Notes under the pieces: generated by a model
Databases searched by the model: none
What the model was told of the DNA's origin: nothing
The model's input: the letters and a program-made list of their open reading frames with translations, nothing else
DNA from: Acidobacteriota bacterium
GTDB lineage: Bacteria; Pseudomonadota; Alphaproteobacteria; Caulobacterales; Hyphomonadaceae
Assembly: GCA_016712445.1 (NCBI GenBank)
Contig: JADJRB010000001.1
Coordinates: 744,001-808,000, forward strand
Direction of reading: 5' to 3'
Length of the DNA stretch: 64,000 nucleotides
Part shown: positions 35,001-42,660 of the stretch, piece after piece
How the letters are laid out: every line of letters begins with the position of its first letter
Numbering within the stretch: position 1 is the stretch's first letter
Made by a program: the position numbers and the translations under genes

Positions 35001-35243
35001 CTTCAGGTGCCTGCAGACGCGCGGCGCATTTCGCCCTGCCCGCGCCTCGGCGATGTCTTCCAGCAGTTGGGGCACATCTTCCGCCGGGCGTATCTCGCGC
35101 ACGTCCATCGCAAGGAATTCTGCGCGGCTATAGCCATACACGGCGATCGCCGCTTCGTTCACGTCAAGGAATTGCAGCGTGTCGAAGTCATAGACCCACA
35201 TCGGGTCCGGATGGCGCTCGTAATAGGTTTCTCGTTCGTGCAT
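32016..35243 (-). CDS. Multi-PAS hybrid histidine kinase with C-terminal receiver
   Basis: 1075 aa. There is no signal peptide or membrane span, so it is cytosolic. Several PAS-type sensory units occupy about residues 5-690 (for example MWVYDFDTLQFLDVNEAAIAVYGYS and APIVYVNPSFLRITGM). HisKA starts near 700 with the H-box ITGGVAHDFNN (His about 715), the ATPase domain follows (NLAVNARDAM, DTGDGMD, GKGLGLGLSM), and a receiver domain (about 941-1065) carries the Asp in FSDLIMPG. The layout is typical of FixL- or CckA-like soluble sensors with an attached receiver. Confidence 0.94.
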   Translation of the reverse strand: MHERETYYERHPDPMWVYDFDTLQFLDVNEAAIAVYGYSRAEFLAMDVREIRPAEDVPQLLEDIAEARAGRNAPRVCRHLKKSGELLFVHVVARSVDWQGRRARLVSVRDITLAVQAEQARETLLAREASLRSVAEAAAAQFERLFSAVPGNMLVLSPGDWTVLAVSDALLDAARVEKAAFLGRPLFEALPDSGETPQAVSLLQLRASLQQVIDTGEPDQPGVLYYPVPVRSGDANDAGHRLWIAVNTPVKAADGTISYVMCTLEDVTTIIAGAAARGTSFEIIEQARRAFPRHDLPYLRTTMDLRSAMARLAEQNANLRTAQRLIRMGAWKFGLETGRLVWSPEVLDMYGVAEADFGGSFDAYAALVHPDDREAMTENYRAFARSGELVFEFAHRAVRPDGKVIHVRGIGEITDAPDGRVLTGVVQDVTRQVERDNRLHLLDQSISRLNDVVLIFEAASGTAGADAPIVYVNPSFLRITGMALEDVLGQPISTVMLEAAPGVPLDVLVTAIANPVSLRSDIRLFARDGRIVPAEIDLVPVKGLTGKVTHWVAVVRDMSERDAAEALARANEERFQLLARSTHDVVWDYDLRKSQITWNDNFRKLAGNAQAPLTDAPSSWLNRLHPDDRARVIEGFYGAAASAADAWTDEYRFLRDDGNVRYVFDRGFISRDASGMAERIVGSMVDMTNQKLAEARLVQAEKLEALGQITGGVAHDFNNLLMVITGNAETLLERVEDPRERRLLELVFAAAERGRDLTGRLLAFARRIPLKPVVLELDDQVTRSAELFRRTFRSNIRIEMKLESGGARIESDPAQLELVLLNLAVNARDAMRDGGVLTFHTHVDRTGGRAQAALTISDTGDGMDDETLRRCLDPFFTTKQVGKGLGLGLSMAFGFMEQSGGTLQIASQPGRGTQVTLLFPETAKVQLPAPPPPVDAPMGRGEHILLVEDEPGVREHVERVLVSLGYRVTACESADAAIERVSEGTAFDLIFSDLIMPGTADVRELLKVARRLWPDIEMLYSSGYPRELVARDGRLATDIELLPKPYRKAELAVRLRAMLDRQAASRQRAVQSGGA

Positions 35244-35320
35244 GTGCGCTGCGCTGCTGCGCCCGCTCGGGCGGCCTTGGTGGAGAGCCTAGCATGGCCG
35301 GCCCGGGCTGCCATCAGGCC

Positions 35321-35830
35321 TCAGGCGGCCGGGGCGGCCCGCTCATAGGTTTCAGGCCCGATCGCGCCGCGCACCGCGTCGAGCGCCGCTGCCACCTCCG
35401 CGATATCGAGCCCGAGCAACACAGCAGTCTCGGAAGCGGAGAAGCCCGCCCCCAGGTGCAGCGCCGCGATCTCACGGATGTCCAGCGACAGGTCGAGCAA
35501 GGGCGACAGCGCCTGTTCGAGGTCCACGCCGCGCCGCGCGCGCGCGCCCGAAGTACGCAGGAGCCGCCGAACTGCCGCGATCATGTACGCGCAGGCCTGC
35601 TCTGCATCGTCGGCATCCGGGTCGGTCGACAGGTAGAGGATCAGGGCGTCTTCGACGATCTCGTCGGCTTCAACGCGGTTGCCGATCACAAGGCAGGTGA
35701 AGGCGCGCACCTTGCGCAAGGCTTTTTCCACGGCCACCACGGTCATGTATTCGAGCGGGGACGCGTCACCTGACTGGCTGAAAGCGAGTTTCAAGCGATC
35801 GTCCTCGTTCTGATTGTTCACCCGCGACAC
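35321..35830 (-). CDS. Sigma-70 (ECF/PhyR SL-like) domain protein, degenerate
   Basis: 169 aa from GTG; a GTG 9 bp downstream is an alternative. Residues about 30-70 (LRKVRAFTCLVIGNRVEADEIVEDALILYLS) match ECF sigma region 2 in pattern. Residues about 115-155 (LDIREIAALHLGAGFSASETAVLLGLDIAEVAAALDAVR) match region 4 helix-turn-helix. The match is weak in promoter-contact residues, and no receiver is attached. It may be a stand-alone sigma-like anti-sigma partner or a diverged ECF factor. It lies 77 bp upstream of the hybrid kinase gene and is transcribed in the same direction. Confidence 0.65.
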   Translation of the reverse strand: MSRVNNQNEDDRLKLAFSQSGDASPLEYMTVVAVEKALRKVRAFTCLVIGNRVEADEIVEDALILYLSTDPDADDAEQACAYMIAAVRRLLRTSGARARRGVDLEQALSPLLDLSLDIREIAALHLGAGFSASETAVLLGLDIAEVAAALDAVRGAIGPETYERAAPAA

Positions 35831-35972
35831 CTGTGCACCAAGGAAGCTAGGGAGACGTTTCCCAAGGGTCTAAAAGCTTCAAACCGCGCACCGCGCAGCC
35901 GTCACGATTGCCCAGGCACGAGGTTTTCAGAGTCGCACGCCGCATTCAAGGCGAAAGCTGCAACAACAGGCA

Positions 35973-36049
35973 TGGCGCACCCGAAGAGATTCGAACTCCT
36001 GACCCCCAGATTCGTAGTCTGGTGCTCTATCCAGCTGAGCTACGGGTGC
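35973..36049 (-). tRNA. tRNA-Arg (anticodon ACG)
   Basis: 77 nt including encoded CCA. The acceptor stem GCACCCG pairs with CGGGTGC; the anticodon arm CCAGA-CTACGAA-TCTGG gives anticodon ACG, reading CGN arginine codons after A-to-I editing. The T-loop TTCGAAT is intact. A promoter-like pair lies just upstream. Confidence 0.97.
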
Positions 36050-36070
36050 ATTGCCACTGCAAGGAGGGGA

Positions 36071-36099
36071 CACATACAGGCGAGCCCCCGGCCTTGCAA
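36071..36099 (-). promoter_or_regulatory. Candidate promoter for tRNA-Arg
   Basis: On the minus strand TTGCAA (-35) and TATGTG (-10) are separated by 17 bp, with the -10 ending 21 nt before the tRNA 5' end. This predicts a short leader of about 13 nt. Both boxes are imperfect. Confidence 0.45.
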
Positions 36100-36118
36100 G
36101 CCACAAAAACCTATGGAT

Positions 36119-37153
36119 TCAGCCCGGCGTTTCGTCTGCGCCGGCAGGCGATTCCGGCGGGGTCTCGCCGGGATCAGTGCCTGAAACTTCAGGCATTTCG
36201 GCCGGCCGGGGCGCTTCAGACGCCCCCGACGGCGGGGCAAGGCCCGTCTCTCGGCTGATCCATCCGGCATAGGCCGACACGCGCGCGTAAACGCCCGGAT
36301 TTTCCGGCCGCGCGCAGCCGAGCCCCCAGCTCACCACGCCCACCTGCACCGGGCCGTTCGCGGTGCGCAGCACCAGCGGGCCACCGCTGTCGCCTTGGCA
36401 GGCATCCGTGCCGCCATCGCCGGCGCAGAGTTGCGTCGCTGCATCCACCGTGACCCCGCGGAACGTCTCTCCAAGCCCCTCGCGTTCCAGGCCCGCCCGG
36501 ATGCGCTGCGCACACTCCTGCATCTCGACCGGCGGCACATAGCCTTCCTGCAGGATCAGCGAGCCCGCCGCGACCTGCCGGCCGGACCGGGTGGTGCCCC
36601 CTTCCCCCTGCGCGCCCTCGCCCTTGCGGCCATACCCGGCCGCCAGCAAGTCGGCGTAGGGTTCGAACAGGCGCCCCGCAGCGTCGCCGCGCATATCGAG
36701 CGGCATCGCCGGCGCCGTGGAGGGCCGGGCGAGTTTCAGCAGGGCGAGATCATTGCCTCGCTCCGGCGCGCCCGCCTTGTAGCCGGGATGGATCACGACG
36801 CGGCTGACAGGCAGTACACTACCCGGCGGGATCGTGCGCAGGTCGCCAAGCCCGATCGCCACCGCGACGGCGCCCTGCCGCGTCCAGCGCCCGTCGGCGG
36901 CGCGCGCATACTGGGCGGCGCGTCCGTCGGCGTCCACCTGCATGTCCTCGGCGCAGTGCGCAGCCGTCAGCACCCAGTCCGGCGTCACCAGCGTGCCGCC
37001 GCATTCATGGTAGACGGTGCGGCCGGAGACCGTCTGGATCGACACCATGCCGGGCCAGTCCGCCACATCCGCGTCGCGGCCTGCGACCATGCACCCGGCC
37101 AGTATCGCAGCGCCCGCAGCTCCCAGCGCAAAATATCTCAGCACACGGATCAT
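36119..37153 (-). CDS. Trypsin-like (S1) serine protease lipoprotein
   Basis: 344 aa. The N-terminus has a lipobox (AILAGC). The chymotrypsin-fold triad is intact: LTAAHCAED (His), RGNDLALLKL (Asp) and CQGDSGGPLVL (Ser). Cysteine pairs typical of the fold are present (ECGGT...AAHC; LCAGDGG...DACQ). The tail after the protease domain is rich in Pro, Glu and Ala and probably flexible. It is envelope-located and its substrate is unknown. It overlaps the P1 peptidase gene by 4 bp, so the two are one transcript. Confidence 0.93.
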   Translation of the reverse strand: MIRVLRYFALGAAGAAILAGCMVAGRDADVADWPGMVSIQTVSGRTVYHECGGTLVTPDWVLTAAHCAEDMQVDADGRAAQYARAADGRWTRQGAVAVAIGLGDLRTIPPGSVLPVSRVVIHPGYKAGAPERGNDLALLKLARPSTAPAMPLDMRGDAAGRLFEPYADLLAAGYGRKGEGAQGEGGTTRSGRQVAAGSLILQEGYVPPVEMQECAQRIRAGLEREGLGETFRGVTVDAATQLCAGDGGTDACQGDSGGPLVLRTANGPVQVGVVSWGLGCARPENPGVYARVSAYAGWISRETGLAPPSGASEAPRPAEMPEVSGTDPGETPPESPAGADETPG

Positions 37154-38145
37154 GCCGCCCCCTCCTGCCGCTCGGCCTCGAACACGCCGCGCGCAATGCT
37201 GCGCGCCAGTGTGCCGGCGGCCAGCTCACCAAGCCGCGCAACCTGAAGCGCACGCGGCGTATCGAGTGCGCGCCGCGCGGTCGACATCACGAAGACCACG
37301 TCGCCATCCGTCGGCGCGAAAACCGGGCGGATCGCCCGCGCCATGCCGGCCAGCGCCATCTGGGCGACACGTTCGCACTCGTCGCGCGTCAGCTCGGCGT
37401 CGGTGGCGATACAGGCAATCGTGGTATTCTCCCTCGGCGAAGGATTGGACTTGGCGGCGCCCCAATCCTCGGCGTCGAAGGCGGCCGACGTGTCCGGTCG
37501 CGCCCCGCCGAACTCACCTGCAATCTCGTAGGGCCAGGCCCAGAAAGCCTCGCTGCCCGGCATCCGCACCGAACCGAAAGAATTGACGGCGGCAAGCGCG
37601 CCCACCGTGAACCCATCCGAGGTCACGATGCTGGCCGACCCCGTTCCGCCGGGCGCAAGGCCAGCGCGCGCGCCCGTGCCTGCGCCGGCACGTCCCAGCC
37701 GAAAGGTATCGGAGGTCGCATTGAACGCCCTTCGCCCCAGCGCCGCATAAGGCGACGTCTCGCCCCATTCCTTGTTGCCGCCATTGGCAAGGTCGTACAG
37801 GATCGCGGCCGGCACGATCGGCGTCGCCGGCACGCCGGGCCGCGGCACCAGCGCGAACCCGCGCCCTTCTGCCTTCAGCCCCGCCATCACGCCGTCAGCC
37901 GCCGCGAGCCCGAAAGCACTGCCCCCGGCCAGGCAGATCGCGTCCGCCGCCCCGACGAGCCGCCCGCCCCCCAGCAGGTCGGTTTCGCGCGTTCCCGGCC
38001 CGCCGCCGGCCACCGCCACAGCGCACACGCTCATCCGGTCCGGCAGGATGACGGTCACGCCGCTGCGCACGCCGGCATCCTCGGCCTGGCCGACCCGAAT
38101 GCCCGGAACATCTGTTATGAGGTTGCGCGACCCCGGCTTTGCCAT
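37150..38145 (-). CDS. P1-family peptidase (DmpA/BapA-like aminopeptidase, Ntn-like fold)
   Basis: 331 aa from ATG 38145. The N-terminus LITDVPGIRVGQAED is the P1 family opening, GGGPGTRETDLL and LAGGSAFGLAAADGVMAGL follow, and DGFTVGALAAVNSFGSV includes the autoprocessing region where a Ser becomes the N-terminal nucleophile. It is predicted to hydrolyse N-terminal amino acids or beta-amino peptides. The ATG start also places it 78 bp from the divergent gamma-glutamyltransferase gene. Transcription runs on into the S1 protease gene. Confidence 0.9.
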   Translation of the reverse strand: MAKPGSRNLITDVPGIRVGQAEDAGVRSGVTVILPDRMSVCAVAVAGGGPGTRETDLLGGGRLVGAADAICLAGGSAFGLAAADGVMAGLKAEGRGFALVPRPGVPATPIVPAAILYDLANGGNKEWGETSPYAALGRRAFNATSDTFRLGRAGAGTGARAGLAPGGTGSASIVTSDGFTVGALAAVNSFGSVRMPGSEAFWAWPYEIAGEFGGARPDTSAAFDAEDWGAAKSNPSPRENTTIACIATDAELTRDECERVAQMALAGMARAIRPVFAPTDGDVVFVMSTARRALDTPRALQVARLGELAAGTLARSIARGVFEAERQEGAA

Positions 38146-38223
38146 GTTAAGAGCCTTGTAATCTGATTTGTCAGCTCCGGTCTTAAGGGCCTGCGAGCGC
38201 CGCGCCAAGCAAAGGGTTTTCTC

Positions 38224-39999
38224 ATGCGCCTCATCCCCGGCATTGCACTCGCGCTTGTGATCACCGCCTGCGCCAAGCCCGCCGCCGCGCCGCCGGCTGC
38301 AACCACCGAAGCACAGACCGACGTCGTCGAAGGGCTGGGCGACCTCTCATGGACCAAGGGCGGCATGGTTGCTGCCGCCAACCCCTATGCCGTGGAAGCC
38401 GGCCTGGAAATCCTGCGCGACGGCGGCAACGCCATCGACGCCGCCATCGCCGTGCATGCCGTGCTCGGGCTGGTCGAGCCGGAAAGCTCCGGCCTCGGCG
38501 GCGGCGGCTTCCTCGTCTATTACGACCGCGCGAAGGACACTGTCACCGTCTTCGACGGGCGCGAAACCGCTCCGGCGGCCGCCGACGAGAACCTGTTCAT
38601 CAAGGACGGCAAGGTGATGGACTTCGTCACCGCCTGGCAATCCGGCCGATCGGTGGGCGTGCCCGGCCAGATCGCGCTTTACAAGGCCGCCCACGAAGCT
38701 GCCGGCCGCGCCGACTGGGCGACGCTGTTCCAGCCTGCGATCGACCTCGCCGAAGATGGCTTCGTCGTCTCGCCGAAACTTGCCGAAGCCCTCGCCGAGC
38801 CGCGCCTGCGCGGCGCCATCCGGCTCGACGACAACCCGGTCACCGCGGCCTATTTCTATCCGGACGGCGAACCCCTGCCGGCCGGCTTCGTGCGCAACAA
38901 TCCGGCCTATGCCGCCACCCTCGCCGCCATCGCCGAGGAAGGCCCGTCGGCCTTCTATTCGGGAAGCATTGCTGCCGACATCATCACCGCCGTGACCGAA
39001 GGTCCGGACGGCGGCGCCATGACGCTGCAGGACCTGCAGGACTACAAGGTCGCCGTGCGCGACGCCGTCTGCGGCGAGCTGCAGTCGGGCTACAAGATCT
39101 GCTCCGCCCCGCCGCCCAGCTCCGGCGGCATCGCCCAGAACCTCATCATGGGCCTCTATGAATACCTCGCCCCCAAGGGCACCGGTGTTGATGAGAGCCA
39201 GTATCTGAAAGCCTTCGTCGACGCCCAGCGCCTGGGCTATGCCGACCGCGACCACTATGTCGCCGATGCCGACCACGTGCCGGTGCCGACCGCCGAACTG
39301 ATCGATCCCGCCTACATCAAGGCGCGCGCGAAGGACGTGTTCACGCCGGACGCCAAGGCGACACCGGGCGACCCGGGAGTGGTGCTGGGCAAGGAACCGC
39401 TGCGCCCGATGTGGGGCGAAGACCCGACCGAGCCGGGCGCCGGCACGACCCACATCTCGATCATAGACCTTGAAGGTAACGCCGTCTCGATGACCGCCAC
39501 GGTCGAGGCCGCCTTCGGCTCTTCCCGCATGGCCGGCGGCTTCCTCCTCAACAACCAGCTGACCGATTTCTCGCGCGAGCCGACCAAGGGCGGCAAACCG
39601 GTCGCCAACGCGCCGGGCTCCGGCAAGCGGCCGCGCTCGTCGATGTCACCCACCCTCGTCTTCGACAAGGGCGGCGACCTGTTCATGGTCACCGGCTCGC
39701 CGGGCGGCAACTCGATCATCGCCTATGTCGCCAAGACGCTCGTCGGCGTGCTCTACTGGGGCAAGACCGCCCAGGAAGCTGCGGCCCTGCCGAACATCAT
39801 CGCGCGCGGCGACACGGTCGCTGTCGAGGTCGATGTGGCCGGCGGCCCGCAGTCGGCCGAAGCGCTGCGCGAGATGGGCTACAAGGTGGAAGAACGCACC
39901 GGCGAGAATTCCGGCCTTCACCTGATCGTCGTGCGTGACCGCGGCCTCGAAGGCGGCGCCGATCCGCGCCGCGAAGGTGTGGCCACACCGATCCGTTGA
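38224..39999 (+). CDS. ggt: Gamma-glutamyltransferase, lipoprotein form
   Basis: 591 aa with lipobox VITAC at the N-terminus, so it is probably anchored in the envelope. GGMVAAANPYAVEAGLEILRDGGNAIDAA is the Ntn family opening. T408 in GTTHISIIDLEGN is the catalytic Thr exposed by autocleavage, and SSMSPT-type region RPRSSMSPTLVF with GSPGGNSI completes the active site. It hydrolyses or transpeptidates the gamma-glutamyl bond of glutathione. It is divergent from the P1 peptidase and 9 bp upstream of tdk. Confidence 0.95.
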   Translation: MRLIPGIALALVITACAKPAAAPPAATTEAQTDVVEGLGDLSWTKGGMVAAANPYAVEAGLEILRDGGNAIDAAIAVHAVLGLVEPESSGLGGGGFLVYYDRAKDTVTVFDGRETAPAAADENLFIKDGKVMDFVTAWQSGRSVGVPGQIALYKAAHEAAGRADWATLFQPAIDLAEDGFVVSPKLAEALAEPRLRGAIRLDDNPVTAAYFYPDGEPLPAGFVRNNPAYAATLAAIAEEGPSAFYSGSIAADIITAVTEGPDGGAMTLQDLQDYKVAVRDAVCGELQSGYKICSAPPPSSGGIAQNLIMGLYEYLAPKGTGVDESQYLKAFVDAQRLGYADRDHYVADADHVPVPTAELIDPAYIKARAKDVFTPDAKATPGDPGVVLGKEPLRPMWGEDPTEPGAGTTHISIIDLEGNAVSMTATVEAAFGSSRMAGGFLLNNQLTDFSREPTKGGKPVANAPGSGKRPRSSMSPTLVFDKGGDLFMVTGSPGGNSIIAYVAKTLVGVLYWGKTAQEAAALPNIIARGDTVAVEVDVAGGPQSAEALREMGYKVEERTGENSGLHLIVVRDRGLEGGADPRREGVATPIR

Positions 40000-40008
40000 G
40001 CCGCGCCT

Positions 40009-40596
40009 ATGGCCAAGCTCTACTTTTCCTATGCGGCGATGAACGCCGGCAAGTCGACGATCCTGCTGCAGGCCGCGTACAACTACCGTGAACGCGGCAT
40101 GGACGTGCTGCTGCTCACGTCGGCGCTGTACCGCGACGCCGAGGACGGCCATATCAGCTCGCGTATCGGCATCTCGGCCGAAGCGACGCTCTATACGCAG
40201 GACACGGATCTCTTTGCGTTGATCGAGACCCACAAGGCGAATGGCCGGCTCGACGCCGTCTTCGTCGACGAGGCGCAGTTCCTGACCAAGGACCAGGCCT
40301 GGCAACTCGCCCGAGTTGCCGACCATCTCGGGCTGCCCGTGCTCGCTTACGGGCTGCGCACGGATTTCCGCGGTGAACTGTTCGAAGGCTCCGCCGCCCT
40401 GCTCGCCATCGCCGACAACCTGCGCGAAGTGCGCACCATCTGCGAGTGCGGCCGCAAGGCGACGATGGTGGTTCGTCTGGGCCCGGACGGAAAGGCGCTC
40501 ACCGAAGGCGACCAGATCTCGATCGCCAAGACTACTTATGTCTCGCTCTGCCGGCGCCACTGGGAAGAGAGCATGGGCCGCTTTCCGCCCCGCTGA
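40009..40596 (+). CDS. tdk: Thymidine kinase
   Basis: 195 aa, type II (TK1-like). The P-loop region AMNAGKSTILLQAAYNYRERG, the Asp/Glu pair in AVFVDEAQFL and the lid GLRTDFRGELFEGSAALL are all present. The zinc site is represented by CECG and a C-terminal C-R-R-H. It phosphorylates thymidine in the salvage pathway. It begins 9 bp after ggt and may be co-transcribed with it. Confidence 0.96.
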   Translation: MAKLYFSYAAMNAGKSTILLQAAYNYRERGMDVLLLTSALYRDAEDGHISSRIGISAEATLYTQDTDLFALIETHKANGRLDAVFVDEAQFLTKDQAWQLARVADHLGLPVLAYGLRTDFRGELFEGSAALLAIADNLREVRTICECGRKATMVVRLGPDGKALTEGDQISIAKTTYVSLCRRHWEESMGRFPPR

Positions 40597-40711
40597 GCCC
40601 GGCGCGGTTATCCAACTGGCACAAAATTCGCAGCTTCTCCTTGATGCGCGCACAATCTGGCCACTGAGTTTCGCGACTTTGGAGGCCTGAGGCCGCTAGA
40701 GGAGGCTGGAA

Positions 40712-41272
40712 ATGACCGAGGAACCCGTCCGCACACGTATGCCGGTGATCGCGCTGGTCGCAGCGCTCGGGCTCATCGCCATCGCCCTGGGCGCGCTCGC
40801 CGTCCCGCCCGCCCGGGCCCAGGCTGCGCCGGAACAAGTCGACTATGCCGGCTTCCTTGAACTTTCAGGCGAGATTTCCGCCTACCGCCAGTCCCGCCTC
40901 GTCGACCTTGAGACCTTCAACGCCATGAAGGCTGATCCCAACACCATCCTGCTCGACGCGCGCAGCCTCGGCGCCTTTTCCCTCGGCCATATCGACGGCG
41001 CCGTAAACCTCAATTTCTCGGACTTTTCGGCTGGCATGCTGGCCGAAGTGATCGGCTCCAAGGACCGCCGGATCCTGATCTACTGCAACAACAACTTCAC
41101 CGACAACGTTGCACCGGTGATGCTGAAATCGGCCCCGCTGGCCCTCAACGTGCCGACCTTCATCAACCTCTACGGCTATGGCTACGAGAACATCTACGAG
41201 CTCGACGGCGCCTACAGCATCGAGGACGCCGACATCGACTGGGTCCGGCCTCAGACCTATCAGCAAAACTAA
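40712..41272 (+). CDS. Rhodanese-domain protein with N-terminal signal/anchor
   Basis: 186 aa with an N-terminal hydrophobic segment (IALVAALGLIAIALGALAV) and a cleavage-like AQA. The rhodanese domain has ILLDARSLGAFSLGHIDGAVNLNFSDF and the active-site Cys in LIYCNNNF. It is probably periplasmic and moves sulfur to an acceptor or senses it. A GAGGAGG ribosome site is seen upstream. Confidence 0.85.
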   Translation: MTEEPVRTRMPVIALVAALGLIAIALGALAVPPARAQAAPEQVDYAGFLELSGEISAYRQSRLVDLETFNAMKADPNTILLDARSLGAFSLGHIDGAVNLNFSDFSAGMLAEVIGSKDRRILIYCNNNFTDNVAPVMLKSAPLALNVPTFINLYGYGYENIYELDGAYSIEDADIDWVRPQTYQQN

Positions 41273-41346
41273 AGCTATCATCTGACGCATTGCTTTTGGC
41301 AGGCCGCTCGCTCAATTGGGGGCTGCGATCCCTCAGGAGGGCTGAA

Positions 41347-42168
41347 ATGAGCGCTGATGCCACGGCCAGCCAGCCGGCTGCAGCCAAAGTGAACCCCAAC
41401 GGGCCGACCGAGGAAACCGTCCTCGCCGTCGAGCATTACACTGACCGGCTGTTCCGCTTCCGCCTCACCCGCCCGGCTCATTTTCGCTTCCGCTCGGGTG
41501 AATTCGTGATGATCGGGCTCTACAAGGAAGACGGCAAACCTCTGCTGCGCGCCTATTCGGTCGCCTCTCCCTCCTGGGACGAGGAACTCGAATTCTACTC
41601 GATCAAGGTGCCCGACGGTCCGCTCACCTCCCGCCTCCAGTCGATCAAGCCCGGCGACAAGGTTCTGCTCGGCCGCAAGCCGACCGGTACGCTGGTGCTC
41701 GACGCGCTGACGCCCGGCAAGCGCCTCTACATGTTCTCCACTGGCACCGGCTTTGCCCCCTTCGCCAGCCTCGTACGCGACCCCGAGACCTATGAGCGCT
41801 ACGAACAGGTGATCGTCACCCATACCTGCCGCGACGTGGCCGAGCTCACCTATTCCCGCAACCTGATCGACAGCCTGAAGGACGATCCGCTGGTCGGTGA
41901 ACTCGTCGGCGGCAAGCTGGCGCTCTACACGAGCACCACGCGCGAGCCCTATCCGAACATGGGCCGTATCACTTACCTGATCGAGAGCGGAAAACTGTTC
42001 GCCGACCTGGGCGTGCCGCCGCTCGATCCGTCCACGGACCGTGCGATGATGTGCGGCTCGATGGAAATGATCCAGGACACCAAGGCGCTGATGCTGAAAG
42101 CCGGCCTGACCGAGGGTTCGAATGCCTCGCCGGCCGAATTCGTTATCGAGAAAGCCTTCGCCGGCTAG
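41347..42168 (+). CDS. fpr: Ferredoxin/flavodoxin--NADP reductase
   Basis: 273 aa from ATG with AGGAGGG upstream. The FAD site is RAYSVASPSWDEELEFYSI and KVPDGPLTSRL, the NADP domain has STGTGFAPFASLVRD and the C-terminal MMCGSMEMIQDTK. It belongs to the bacterial FNR branch that reduces ferredoxin or flavodoxin with NADPH. It starts 74 bp after the rhodanese gene and overlaps the convergent lipoprotein gene by 4 bp. Confidence 0.93.
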   Translation: MSADATASQPAAAKVNPNGPTEETVLAVEHYTDRLFRFRLTRPAHFRFRSGEFVMIGLYKEDGKPLLRAYSVASPSWDEELEFYSIKVPDGPLTSRLQSIKPGDKVLLGRKPTGTLVLDALTPGKRLYMFSTGTGFAPFASLVRDPETYERYEQVIVTHTCRDVAELTYSRNLIDSLKDDPLVGELVGGKLALYTSTTREPYPNMGRITYLIESGKLFADLGVPPLDPSTDRAMMCGSMEMIQDTKALMLKAGLTEGSNASPAEFVIEKAFAG

Positions 42169-42602
42169 TTTTTCGCCGTCAGGAACGGGCCGGTGTTGAG
42201 CACGATCCGGCACTCCATGAGGCCCGGCCCCTTGGCGCAATAGTCGACTCCGAACAGGTTGGCGCGCACTTTGGTCGTCGCCCGGAACGTCGTATCGCCG
42301 TCGCTCCAGACACTTCCCGCCGCTTCCCCCATCACGCTCAGCGCCTCATTGAAGCGCTGCGCCGGGGCGCCCGTGCAGGTGAACTGGAGAAGCTGCGTAT
42401 CCCCGTCATCGACCAGCGCCATCGCATCCTTGGTGATCGCCTGCGAAAGGCAGTCGGCATAAAGCACAGCGCGCGCCGGTGCGGGCGCCGACGGCACTGC
42501 CGCGAAATCCGGCGCGGGCGGCGGAGGCGGAGGTGAAGACGGAGACACACTCGCGCACGCCGAGACCGCAAGCACCAGCCCCAGCACACCCGCTCGCCAC
42601 AT
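42165..42602 (-). CDS. Small lipoprotein of unknown function
   Basis: 145 aa from ATG 42602 with ACGGAGAAG upstream. A signal sequence ends in the lipobox SACAS, followed by a Ser/Pro-rich linker. The remainder includes four cysteines (in ADCLS, FTCTG, DYCAK and ECRIV), which suggests two disulfides in the periplasm. No known family was recognised. It lies 58 bp downstream of the alpha/beta hydrolase gene on the same strand. Confidence 0.8.
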   Translation of the reverse strand: MWRAGVLGLVLAVSACASVSPSSPPPPPPAPDFAAVPSAPAPARAVLYADCLSQAITKDAMALVDDGDTQLLQFTCTGAPAQRFNEALSVMGEAAGSVWSDGDTTFRATTKVRANLFGVDYCAKGPGLMECRIVLNTGPFLTAKN

Positions 42603-42660
42603 GATCTTCTCCGTTTGCCGCTTCAGCCCACCCTTAGCTTCGCCGGCGCGGCTGGCAAGC

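Noticed and set aside
35831..35972. EcfG-type promoter (GGAAC ... CGTT) for the sigma-like gene
   Set aside because: A GGGAAAC string is present but the -10 GTT partner is not found at the right distance.
35973..36049. tRNA-Arg as an integration site for a mobile island
   Set aside because: No integrase nearby, and the flanking genes look ordinary; a repeat of the tRNA 3' end was not noticed.
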